Source of the DNA: Petrolisthes cinctipes
Lineage: Eukaryota; Arthropoda; Malacostraca; Decapoda; Porcellanidae
Assembly: GCA_033782935.1 (NCBI GenBank)
Contig: JAWQEG010000287.1
Span: 310,001-374,000 of the forward strand
DNA: 64,000 bases
Reading direction: 5' to 3'
The notes under the pieces are model-generated. The model was given only the letters and a program-made list of their open reading frames with translations, was not told where the DNA came from and did not search any database. Shown in pieces: positions 26,310-37,657 of this stretch; position 1 is the first letter of the stretch, and every line of letters starts with the position of its first letter. A program made the position numbers and the translations under genes.

Positions 26310-26776
26310 GTATTTTTGGGTTCCAGAAGCGATCTGGTATACATGCCTACTCAGTGTTAGAGTACTTTAAAAATACAGGCCATAAAACATGCTAAAAATC
26401 GATATTTTAGGTGTCCCAAGTCGTTATGTGCATGGATGTTCTGTACCAGTTTATTTCTCAAATTCAGGCTCAAAACACCCGAAAATTCGATATTTTTGGG
26501 TCCAAGAAGAGATCGGTACATGCCTACTCAGTGCTAGAATGTTTGCAAAATATAGGCTCAAAACATGCTAAAAATCGATATTTTAGGTGTCCCAAGTTGA
26601 TATGTGCATGGATGTTCTGTACCAGTTTATATCTCAAATTTAGGCTCAAAACACCCGAAAATTCGATGTTTTTGGGTCCTAGATGCAATCTGTATATGCC
26701 TACTCCGTGTTTAAGTTTTTTCAAAATACATGCCCAAAACATGCTGAAAATCGATATTTTAGCTGCTCATAGTCAA

Positions 26777-26802
26777 TTTTTTTTTTTTTTTTTTTTTTTT
26801 TT
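26777..26802 (-). other. Poly(A) tail of the SINE (26 T on the + strand)
   Basis: An uninterrupted run of 26 T follows AGTCAA, the first of which may belong to the satellite, since the normal continuation there is TATG. An unbroken tail of this length is typical of a fairly recent insertion. The length may be affected by sequencing error. Confidence 0.85.
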
Positions 26803-26918
26803 CTATACCTCAACCTCGGGACTGTAGGCTGTCAGTAGCCCGTGACTCTTGCGAGGCCCCGAGATTATTGTGTGTCGCACCAGATGAGACAGTGGAGCTT
26901 CGTCGTGATGTTGGTACC

Positions 26919-26990
26919 GTAGCTTCTCTTCTGTCCCACTAGATGACGACACCTTATTTAAACACGTCACTATCATGAGAGAGAAGCTAC
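26919..26990. repeat. Inverted repeat inside the SINE body
   Basis: GTAGCTTCTCT at 26919-26929 is the exact reverse complement of AGAGAAGCTAC at 26980-26990. This gives an 11-bp stem around a 50-base loop. In the SINE transcript this could form a hairpin in the 3' half. Whether it belongs to the family consensus cannot be judged from one copy. Confidence 0.6.
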
Positions 26991-27153
26991 ACCGTCACTC
27001 ACAGCATCTTGGAATATGGTCGGACATCTTCTATGTTGTGAGTTGACGACGATGTAGGGGGTATTTTCTTGACGTGTCGGCGTAGCCAGGGTATAGTTGA
27101 CGAACAGCTGGTCCCATCAGATCACCCCGAAAAAATCCCAGACGTTTTCTCGT

Positions 27154-27164
27154 GGACTCGAACT
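27154..27164 (-). promoter_or_regulatory. Pol III B box of the SINE
   Basis: The minus strand reads AGTTCGAGTCC, one base away from the usual GGTTCGANTCC. It lies downstream of the A box at a spacing normal for tRNA genes. Confidence 0.75.
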
Positions 27165-27197
27165 AGGGCCCTTGCTATTTGCAGTCCGTCACTCTAT

Positions 27198-27208
27198 CCA
27201 CTCAGCCA
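27198..27208 (-). promoter_or_regulatory. Pol III A box of the SINE
   Basis: The minus strand reads TGGCTGAGTGG, a good match to the tRNA A-box consensus TRGCNNAGYNGG (allowing the optional base). With the B box it forms an internal type 2 polymerase III promoter. Confidence 0.75.
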
Positions 27209-29410
27209 CGCCTGCCCAAAGTCGATATGTGCATGCATCTTCTGTACCCGTTTATATCTCAAATTCAGGCTCAAAACACCCAAAAATTCGGTATTTTTGG
27301 GTCCCGGAAGCGATCTGTGCATGCCTACTCAGTGCTAGAAAAATTTCAAAATATTGGCCCAAAACATGCTAAAAATCGATATTTTAGGTGTCCAAAGTCG
27401 ATATGTCCATACATCTTTTGTACCCGTTTATATCCCAAATTCAGGCTCAAAACACCCGAAAATTCGATATTTTTGGGTCCCAGAAATGATCTGTACATGC
27501 CTACTCAGTGCTAGAATAATTTCAAGATATTGGCCCAAAACAAGCTAAAAATCGATATTTTGGGTGCCCAAAGTCGAACTATGCATGCATGCTCTGTACC
27601 CGTTTATATTTCAAATTCAGGCTCAAAACACCCGAAAATTCGATATTTTTGGATCCGAGAATCGATCTGTATATGCTTACTCCGTGTTAGAGTATTTTCA
27701 AAATACAGGTCCAAAACATGCACAAAATCGATATTTTGGGTGCCCAAAGTCGATATGCGCATTCATCTACAGTACGCGTTTTTTATATTTCAAATTCAGG
27801 CTCAAAACACCCGAAAATTCGATATTTTTGGGTCCCAGAAGCAATCTGTACATGCCTACTCCTTGCTAGAATGTTTTCAAGATACAGACCCAAAACATGC
27901 TTGAAATCGATAATTTAGGTGCAAAAAGTCGATATGTGCATGTATCTTCAGTACCGGTTTACATCTCAAATTCAGGCTCAAAACACCCGAAAATTCAATA
28001 TTTTTGTGTCCCAGAAGCGATCTGTAGATGAATACTCCGTGTTAGAGTACTTTTAAAATACAGGCCCAAAACATGCTGAAAATTGATATTTTAGGTGCAC
28101 AAAGTCAATATGTGTATGCATTCTCTGAACCCGGTTATATCTCAAATTCAGGCTCAAAACACCCGAAAATTCAATATTTGTTGGTCCCAGAAGCGATCTG
28201 TACATGCCTACTCGGTGTTAGAGTATTTTCAAAATACAATCCGAAAATATGCTCACGATCGATATTTTAGGTGCCCATAGTCGATATGTGCATGCATCTT
28301 TTGTACCCGTTCATATCCCAAATTCATGCTCAAAACACCCGAAAATTCGAAATTTTTGGGTCCCAGAAGCGATCTGTACATGCCTACTCCGTGTTAGAGA
28401 ATGTTTTAAAAATACAGGCCCAAAACATGATAAAAATCGATATTTTTGGTGCACAAAGTCGATATGTGCATGCATCTTCTGTACTCGTTTATATCTCAAA
28501 TTCATGCTCAAAACACTAGAAAATTCGATATTTTTGTGTCCCTGTAGCGATCTGTACATGCCTACTCCGTGTTAGAGTATTTTTAAAATACAGGCCCAAA
28601 ACATGAAGAAAACCGATATTTTACTTGCCCAATGTCAATATGTGTATGTATCTTCTGTACCCGTTTATATCCCAAATTCAGGCTTGAAACATCCGAAAAT
28701 TCGATATTTTTTTGTCCCAGAAGCGATCTGTACATGCCTACTCAGTGCTAGAATATTTTCAACATATAGTCCCAAAACATGCTAAAAATCGATATTTTAG
28801 GTGCCCGACGTCGATATGTGCAAGCATCTTCTGTACCCGTTTATATTTCAAAATCAGGCTCAAAACACCCGAAAATTCGATATTTTTGGGTCCCAAATGC
28901 AATCTGTACATGCCTACTCCTTGCTAAAATGTTTTCAAGATACAGACCAAAAACATGCTCAAAATCGATATATTAGGTGCAAAAAGTCGATATGTGCATG
29001 CATCTTCTGTACCCGTTAATATCTCAAATTCAGGCTCAAAACACCCGAAAATTCAATATTTTTGGGTCCCTGAAACGATCTGTACATGCCTACTCAGTGC
29101 TAGAATGTTTTCAAATTATAGGCTCAAAACATGCTAAAAATTGATATTTTAGGTGTCCAAAGTCGATATGTCATTGCATCTTCTGTACCCGTTTATATCT
29201 CAAATTCATGCTCAAAACACCCGAAAATTCGATATTTTTTGGTCCAAGAAGCGATCTGTACATGCCTACTCCTTTCTAGAATGTTTTAAAGATACAGAAT
29301 TAAAACATGCACAAAATCGATATTTTAGGTGCAAAAAGTAGATATGCGCATTTATCTTCAGTACTCGTTTATATCTCATATTCAGGCTCAAAACACCCGA
29401 AAATTCAATA

Positions 29411-32400
29411 TTTTTGGGTCCCAGAAACGATCTGTACATGCCTACTCAGTGCGAGAATGTTTTCAAAATATAGGCTCAAAACATGCTAAAAATCGATATT
29501 TTAGGTGTCCAAAGTCGATATGTGGATGCATCTTCTGTACCCGTTTATATCTCAAATTCAGGCTCAAAACGCCCAAAAATTCGATATTTTTGGGTCCCAG
29601 AAGCGATCTGTACATGCCTACTCCGTGTTAGAGCATTTTCAAATACAGGCCCAAAACATGAAGAAAATCGGTATTTTGGGTGCCCAAAGTCAATATGTGT
29701 ATACATCTTCTGTACCAGTTTATATCCCAAATTCAGGCTCAAAACACCCGAAAATTCGATATTTTTGGGTCCCAAAAGCGATCTGTACATGCCTTCTCAG
29801 TGCTAGAATATTTTCAAAATATATCCCCAAAACATGCTGTAATCGATATTTTAGGTGCCCAAAGTCGATATGTGCATGCATCTTCAGTACCCGTTTATAT
29901 CTCAAATTCAGGCTCAAAACACCCGAAAATTCAATATTTTTGAATCCCAGGAGCGATCTGTACATGCCTACTCAGTGCTAGAATATTTTCAAAATATAGG
30001 CCGAAAACATACTAAAAATCGATATTTTGGCTGCAAAAGTCGATATGTGCATGCATCTTCTGTACCCGTTTATATCTCAAATTCAGGCTCAAAACACCCA
30101 AAAATTCAATATTTTTGGGTCCCAGAAGCGATCTGTACATGCCTACTCCGTGTTAAGTATTTTCAAAATACAGGCCCAAAACATGCTGAAAATCGATATT
30201 TTAGGTGCCCAAAGTCAATATGTGTATGCATCTTCTGTACCCGTTTATATCTCAAATTCAGGCTCAAAACACAAGTAAATTCGATATTTTTGGGTCTCCG
30301 AAGCGATCTGTACATGCCTACTCCGTGTTAGAGTATTTTCAAAATACAGGCCCAAAACATGCTCAAAATCGATATTTTAGGTGCCCAAAGTCGATATGTG
30401 CATGCATCTTCTGTATCCGCCTATATCCCAAATTCAGGTTCAAAACACCAGAAAATTCGATATTTTGGGGTCCCAGAAGCGATCTGTATATGCCTACTCC
30501 TTGCTAGAATTTTTTCAAGATACAGACCCAAAACATGATCAAAATCGATATTTTAGGTGCAAAGAGTCGATATGTGCATGCATCTTCTGTACCTGTTTAT
30601 ATCTCAAATTCAGGCTCAAAACACTCGAAAATTCCATATTTTTGGGTCCCAAAAGCGATCTGTACATGCATACTCAGTGCTAGAATTTTTTCAAAATACA
30701 GGCCGAAAACATGCTGAAAATCGATATTTTAGGTGTCCAAAGTCGATATGTGCATGCATCTTCTGTACCCGTTTATATCTCAAATTCAGGCTCAAAACAC
30801 TCTAAAATTCCATATTTTTGGGTCCCTTAAGCGATCTGTACATGCATACTCAGTGCTAGAATGTTTTCAAAATATAGGCCCAAAACATGCTGAAAATCGA
30901 TATTTTATGTGCCCAAAGTCAATATGTGTATGCATCTTCTGTACCCGTGTATATCCCTAATTCAGGTTCAAAACACCAGAAAATTCGATATTTTTGGGTC
31001 CCAGAAGCGATCTGTACATGACTACTCCTTGCTAGAATGTTTTCAAGATACAGACCCAAAACATGCTCAAAATCGATATTTTAAGTGCAAAAAGTTTATA
31101 TGTGCATGCATCTTCTGTACCCGTTTATATCTCAAATTCAGGCTCAAAACTCCGAAAATTCGATATTTTTGGGTCCCTTAAGTAATCTGCACATGCCTAC
31201 TCAGTGCTAGAATGTTTTTAAAATACAGGTTTAAAACATGCTATAAATCGATATTTTAGGTGTCCAAAGTCAATATGTGCATGCATCTTCTGTACCCGTT
31301 TATATCTCAAATTCAGGCTCAAAACACCCAAAAAATTGATCTTTTTGTGTCCCTGAAGCGATCTGTACATGCCTACTCCGTGTTAGAATATTTCCAAAAT
31401 GCAGGCCCAAAACATGCTCAAAATCGATATTTTAGGTGCCCAAAGTTGATATATGAATGCATCTTCTGTATCCGTTTATATCTCAAATTCAGGCTCAAAA
31501 CACCAGAAAATTCGATATTTTGGGGTCCCATAAGCGATCTGTACATGCCTACTCCGTGTTAAAGTATTTTCAAAATACAGGCCCAAAACATGCTGAAAAT
31601 CTATATTTTAGGTGCCCAAAGTCAATATGTGTATGCATCTTCTGTACCCGTCTGTATCCTAAATTCAGGTTCAAAACACCCAAAAATTCGATATTTTTGG
31701 GTCCCAGAAGCGATCTGTACGTGCATACTCCTTGCTAGAATGTTTTCAAGATACAGACCCAAAACATGCCCAAAATCGATATTTTAGGTGCAAAAAGTGG
31801 ATAGGTGCATTCATTCTCCGTAAACGGTTATATCTCAAATTCAGGCTCAAAACACCCAAAAAATCGATATTTTTGTGTCCCAGAAGCGATCTGTACATGT
31901 CTACACCGTGTTTGAGTATTTTCAAGATACAGACCCGAAACATGCTCAAAATCGATATTTTAAGTGCAAAAAGTCGATATGTGCATGCATCTTCTGTACC
32001 CGTTTATATCTCAAATTCAGGCTCAAAACACCCGAAAATTCGATATTTTTGGGTCCCAGAAGCGATCTGTATATGCCTACTCCTTGCTAGAATGTTTTCA
32101 AGATACAGACCCAAAACATGCTCAAAATCGATATTTTAAGTGCAAAAAGTCGATATGTGCATGCATCTTCTGTACCCGTTTATATCTCAAATTCAGGCTC
32201 AAAACACCCAAAAAATCGATATTTTTGTGTCCCAGAAGCGATCTGTACATGCCTACTCCGTGTTAGCGTATTTTCAAAATACAGGCCCAAAACATGCTCA
32301 AAATCGATATTTTAGGTGCCCAAAGTCGATATGTGCATGCATCTTCTGAATCCGTTTATATCTCATATTCAGGCTCAAAACCATCGAAAATTCGATATTT

Positions 32401-33804
32401 TTGGGTCCCAGAAGCGATCTGTACATGCCTACTCCGTGTTAATGTATTTTCAAAATACAGGCCCAAAACATGCTGAAAATCTATATTTTAGGTGCCCAAA
32501 GTCAATATGTGTATGCATCTTCTGTACCCGTCTATATCATAGATTCTGGTTCAAAACACCAAAAAATTCGATATTTTTGGGTCCCAGAAGCGATCTGTAC
32601 ATGCCTACTCCTTGCTGGAATGTTTTCAAGATACAGACCCAAAACATGCTCAAAATCGATATTTTAGGTGCCCAAAGTCGATATGTGCATGCATCCTCTG
32701 TACCCGGTTATATCCCAAATTCTGGCTCAAAACCCCCGAAAATTCGATATTTTTGGGTCCCAGAAGCGATCTGAACATGTCTACACCGTGTTTGAGTATT
32801 TTCAAGATACAGACCCAAAACATGCTCAAAATCGATATTTTAAGTGCAAAAAGTCGATATTTGCATGCATTTTCTGTACCCGTTTATATCTCAAATTCAG
32901 GCTAAAAAACACCCGAAAATTCGATATTTTTGTGTCCCAGAAGTGATCTGTACGTGCATACTCCGTGTTAGAGTGTTTTTAAAATACAGGCCCAAAACAT
33001 GCTCAAAATCGATATTTTAAGTGCAAAAAGTCGATATGTGCATGCATTTTCTGTACCCGTTTATATCCCTAATTCTGGTTCATAACACCAGAAAATTCGA
33101 TATTTTTGGGTCATAGAAGCGATCTGTACATGCCCACTCAGTGCTAGAATATTTTCAAATTATACGCCCAAAACATACTAAAAATCGATATTTTGGGTGC
33201 CAAAGTCGATATGTGCATGTATCTTCTGTACCCGTTTATATCACAAATTCAGGCTCAAAACACCCAAAAAATTGACATTTTTGTGTCCCAGAAGCGATCT
33301 GTACATGTCTACACCGTGTTAGAGTATTTTCAAAATACAGGCCCAAAACATGCTTAAAATCGATATTTTAGGTGTCCAAAGTCGATACGTGCATGCATCT
33401 TCTGTACCCGTTAATATCTCAAATTCAGGCTTAAAACACTCAAAAATTCGATATTTTTGGGTCCCAAAAGCGATCTGTACATGCCTACTCCGTGTTAAAG
33501 TATTTTCAAAATACAGGCCCAAAACATGCTGAAAATCTATATTTTAGGTGCCCAAAGTCAATATGTCTATGCATCTTCTGTACCCTTCTATATCATAGAT
33601 TCTGGTTCAAAACACCCAAAAATTCGATATTTTTGGTCCCAGAAGCGATCTGTACATGCCTACTCCTTGCTAGAATGTTTTCAAGATACAGACCCAAAAC
33701 ATGCTCAAAATCGATATTATAGGTGCAAAAAGTCGATATGTGCATTCATCCTCTGTAACCGGTTATATCCCAAATTCTGGCTCAAAACACCCGAAAATTC
33801 GATA
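29411..33804. repeat. 4,394-bp (25-monomer) higher-order repeat, copy 1
   Basis: The first 2.65 kb (29411-32058, part T) recur at 33805-36452 at exactly +4,394 bp. Shared rare features are GTGTTAGAGCATTTTCAAATACAGG (written here as GAGCATTTTCAAATAC), ACATGCTGTAATCGATATT, TTGAATCCCAGGAGCGATC and GGCTGCAAAAGTCGATATG. Agreement looks close to 99%. The remaining part (about 32034-33815, part U) recurs at 37658-39263. The whole unit is thus T plus U. Confidence 0.87.
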
Positions 33805-36452
33805 TTTTTGGGTCCCAGAAACGATCTGTACATGCCTACTCAGTGCGAGAATGTTTTCAAAATATAGGCTCAAAACATGCTAAAAATCGATATTTTAGGT
33901 CTCCAAAGTCGATATGTGGATGCATCTTCTGTACCCGTTTATATCTCAAATTCAGGCTCAAAACGCCCAAAAATTCGATATTTTTGGGTCCCAGAAGCGA
34001 TCTGTACATGCCTACTCCGTGTTAGAGCATTTTCAAATACAGGCCCAAAACATGAAGAAAATCGGTATTTTGGGTGCCCAAAGTCAATATGTGTATACAT
34101 CTTCTGTACCAGTTTATATCCCAAATTCAGGCTCAAAACACCCGAAAATTCGATATTTTTGGGTCCCAAAAGCGATCTGTACATGCCTTCTCAGTGCTAG
34201 AATATTTTCAAAATATATCCCCAAAACATGCTGTAATCGATATTTTAGGTGCCCAAAGTCGATATGTGCATGCATCTTCAGTACCCGTTTATATCTCAAA
34301 TTCATGCTCAAAACACCCAAAAATTCAATATTTTTGAATCCCAGGAGCGATCTGTACATGCCTACTCAGTGCTAGAATATTTTCAAAATATAGGCCGAAA
34401 ACATACTAAAAATCGATATTTTGGCTGCAAAAGTCGATATGTGCATGCATCTTCTGTACCCGTTTATATCTCAAATTCAGGCTCAAAACACCCAAAAATT
34501 CAATATTTTTGGGTCCCAGAAGCGATCTGTACATGCCTACTCCGTGTTAAGTATTTTCAAAATACAGTCCCAAAACATGCTGAAAATCGATATTTTAGGT
34601 GCCCAAAGGCAATATGTGTATGCATCTTCTGTACCCGTTTATATCTCAAATTCAGGCTCAGAACACAAGAAAATTCGATATTTTTGGGTCTCCGAAGCGA
34701 TCTGTACATGCCTACTCCGTGTTAGAGTATTTTCAAAATACAGGCCCAAAACATGCTCAAAATCGATATTTTAGGTGCCCAAAGTCGATATGTGCATGCA
34801 TCTTCTGTATCCGCCTATATCCCAAATTCAGGTTCAAAACACCAGAAAATTCGATATTTTGGGGTCCCAGAAGCGATCTGTATATGCCTACTCCTTGCTA
34901 GAATTTTTTCAAGATACAGACCCAAAACATGATCAAAATCGATATTTTAGGTGCAAAGAGTCGATATGTGCATGCATCTTCTGTACCTGTTTATATCTCA
35001 AATTCAGGCTCAAAACACTCGAAAATTCCATATTTTTGGGTCCCAAAAGCGATCTGTACATGCATACTCAGTGCTAGAATTTTTTCAAAATACAGGCCGA
35101 AAACATGCTGAAAATCGATATTTTAGGTTTCCGAAGTCGATATGTGCATGTATCTTCTGTACCCGTTTATATCTCAAATTCAGGCTCAAAACACTTTAAA
35201 ATTCCATATTTTTGGGTCCCTTAAGCGATCTGTACATGCATACTCAGTGCTAGAATGTTTTCAAAATACAGGCCCAAAACATGCTGAAAATCGATATTTT
35301 ATGTGCCCAAAGTCAATATGTGTATGCATCTTCTGTACCCGTGTATATCCCTAATTCAGGTTCAAAACACCAGAAAATTCGATATTTTTGGGTCCCAGAA
35401 GCGATCTGTACATGCCTACTCCTTGCTAGAATGTTTTCAAGATACAGACCCAAAACATGCTCAAAATCGATATTTTAAGTGCAAACAGTTTATATGTGCA
35501 TGCATCTTCTGTACCCGTTTATATCTCAAATTCAGGCTCAAAACTCCGAAAATTCGATATTTTTGGGTCCCTTAAGTAATCTGCACATGCCTACTCAGTG
35601 CTAGAATGTTTTTAAAATACAGGTTTAAAACATGCTATAAATCGATATTTTAGGTGTCCAAAGTCAATATGTGCATGCATCTTCTGTACCCGTTTATATC
35701 TCAAATTCAGGCTCAAAACACCCAAAAAATTGATCTTTTTGTGTCCCTGAAGCGATCTGTACATGCCTACTCCGTGTTAGAATATTTCCAAAATGCAGGC
35801 CCAAAACATGCTCAAAATCGATATTTTAGGTGCCCAAAGTGGATATGTGAATGCATCTTCTGTATCCGTTTATATCTCAAATTCAGGCTCAAAACACCAG
35901 AAAATTCGATATTTTGGGGTCCCATAAGCGATCTGTACATGCCTACTCCGTGTTAAAGTATTTTCAAAATACAGGCCCAAAACATGCTGAAAATCTGTAT
36001 TTTAGGTGCCCAAAGTCAATATGTGTATGCATCTTCTGTACCCGTCTGTATCCTAAATTCAGGTTCAAAACACCCAAAAATTCGATATTTTTGGGTCCCA
36101 GAAGCGATCTGTACGTGCATACTCCTTGCTAGAATGTTTTCAAGATACAGACCCAAAACATGCCCAAAATCGATATTTTAGGTGCAAAAAGTGGATAGGT
36201 GCATTCATTCTCCGTAAACGGTTATATCTCAAATTCAGGCTCAAAACACCCAAAAAATCGATATTTTTGTGTCCCAGAAGCGATCTGTACATGTCTACAC
36301 CGTGTTTGAGTATTTTCAAGATACAGACCCGAAACATGCTCAAAATCGATATTTTAAGTGCAAAAAGTCGATATGTGCATGCATCTTCTGTACCCGTTTA
36401 TATCTCAAATTCAGGCTCAAAACACCCGAAAATTCGATATTTTTGGGTCCCA
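33805..36452. repeat. 4,394-bp higher-order repeat, copy 2 (T part only)
   Basis: Matches 29411-32058 at +4,394 bp. After 36452 it diverges: copy 1 continues with TATATGCCTACTCCTTGC, while this copy continues with TACATGTCTACTCCGTG. The expected U part is replaced by about 1.2 kb of other monomers before U reappears at 37658. Confidence 0.87.
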
Positions 36453-37657
36453 AAAGCGATCTGTACATGTCTACTCCGTGTTAGAGTATTTTTAAAATAC
36501 AGGCCCAAAACATACTAAAAATCGATATTTTAGGTGCCCAAAGTCGATATGTGCATGCATCTTCTGTACCCGTTTATATCTCAAATTCAGGCTCAAAACA
36601 CCCTAAAATTTAATATTTTTGGGTCCCAGAAGCGATCTGTACGTGCATACTCCGTGGTAGAGTGTTTTTAAAATACAGGCCCAAAACATGCTAAAAATCG
36701 ATATTTTATGTGCCCAAAGTCAATATGTGTATGCATCTTCTTTACCCGTCTATATCCTAAATTCAGGTTCAAAACACCCAAAAATTCGATTTTTTTGGGT
36801 CCCAGAAGCGATCTGTACATGCCTACTCCGTGTTAAAGTATTTTCAAAATACAGGCTCAAAACATGCTGAAAATCTATATTTTAGGTGCCCAAAGTCAAT
36901 ATGTGTGTGCATCTTCTGTACCCGTGTATATCCCAAATTCAGGTTCAAAACACCAGAAAATTCTGTATTTTTGGGTACCAGAAGCGATTTGTACATGCCT
37001 ACTCCATGCTAGAATGTTTTCAAGATACAGACCCAAAACATGCTCAAAATCGATATTTTAGGTGCAAAAAGTCGATATGTGCATGCATCTTCTGTACCCG
37101 TTTATATCTCAAATTCAGGCTCAAAACACTGGAAAATTCCATAATTTTGGGTCCCTTAATCGATCTGTACATGCATACTCAGTGCTAGAATGTTTTCAAA
37201 ATATAGGCTAAAAACATGCTAAAAATCGATATTTTAGGTGTCCAAAGTCGATATGTGCATGCATCTTCTGTACCCGTTTATATATCAAATTCAGGCTCAA
37301 AACACCGAAAATTCGATATTTTTGGGTCCCTTAAGCAATCTGCACATGCCTACTCAGTGATAGAATGTTTTTAAAAGACAGGCTTAAAACATGCTATAAA
37401 TCGATATTTTAGGTGTCCAATGTCGATATGTGCATGCATCTTCTGTACCCGTTTATATCTCAAATTCAGGCTCAAAACACTCAAAAATCGATATTTTTGT
37501 GTCTCAGAAGCAATCTGTACATGTCTACACCGTATTTGAGTATTTTCAAAATACAGGCCCAAAAGATGCTTCAAATCGATATTTTAGGTGCAAAAAGTCA
37601 ATATGTGTATGCATCTTCTGTACCCGTGTATTACCCTAATTCTGGTTCATAACACCA

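Larger units (their letters stand above)
1..26776. repeat. 176-bp satellite array, left segment (about 152 monomers)
   Basis: Head-to-tail monomers of 176 bp fill this stretch with no unique DNA between them. The landmark ATG in the word AAAACATGCTGAAAATCGAT recurs at 65, 2001, 2177 and 2353, all in the same 176-bp register. All monomers point the same way; I saw no inversion. Landmark words in order are AAAATCGATATTTTAGGTG, GTCGATATGTGCATGCATC, TCTGTACCCGTTTATATC, CTCAAATTCAGGCTCAAAAC, AAATTCGATATTTTTGGGTC and CCAGAAGCGATCTGTACATG. The reference monomer is about 40% GC by hand count. Variants typical of this side are CTCCACATAG (612, 2903, 5888, 8521, 10460, 11340, 13630, 20414) and AGTTGATATCTGC. 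Small indels move the register by a few bases along the array. A centromeric or pericentromeric location is inferred from unit size, homogeneity and extent. Confidence 0.98.
26777..27212 (-). mobile_element. tRNA-derived SINE with poly(A) tail, inserted in the satellite
   Basis: This is the only non-satellite sequence in the window. Read on the minus strand it begins with a tRNA-like head (27212 down to about 27143) and continues through an unrecognised body of about 340 bp. It ends in a pure A tail, seen as 26 T at 26777-26802; the body without the tail is about 410 bp. The head has recognisable RNA polymerase III A and B boxes. No open frame or reverse transcriptase was seen, so it is non-autonomous and would need LINE enzymes. 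Flanking satellite on both sides contains the same monomer positions, TGCTCATAGTCAAT (26764-26777) and TGCCCAAAGTCGAT (27213-27226). These look like a target-site duplication of about 14 bp with three mismatches. The SINE family is not recognised. Confidence 0.85.
27143..27212 (-). pseudogene. tRNA-related head of the SINE (degenerate tRNA)
   Basis: On the minus strand the order is a short acceptor-like start, TGGCTGAGTGG, an anticodon-loop-like CTGCAAA and AGTTCGAGTCC, as in a tRNA. The anticodon position reads GCA, as in tRNA-Cys, but this assignment is weak. The anticodon stem and T stem do not pair properly: CGGA on one side is followed by TAGC on the other. No intact cloverleaf forms. 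It is therefore the SINE promoter region, not a working tRNA gene. Confidence 0.75.

Noticed and set aside
27143..27212. Functional tRNA gene (anticodon position GCA)
   Set aside because: Anticodon and T stems do not pair, and the sequence continues into a SINE body with a poly(A) tail, so it is a tRNA-derived head.
26803..27212. Fragment of a LINE or DNA transposon
   Set aside because: No terminal inverted repeats and no coding similarity. The tRNA-like head with A and B boxes and the A tail fit a SINE better.
27069..27338. Open frames that start in the SINE and run into the satellite
   Set aside because: They cross the transposon boundary and have no recognisable domain. They are a chance result of joining the two sequences.
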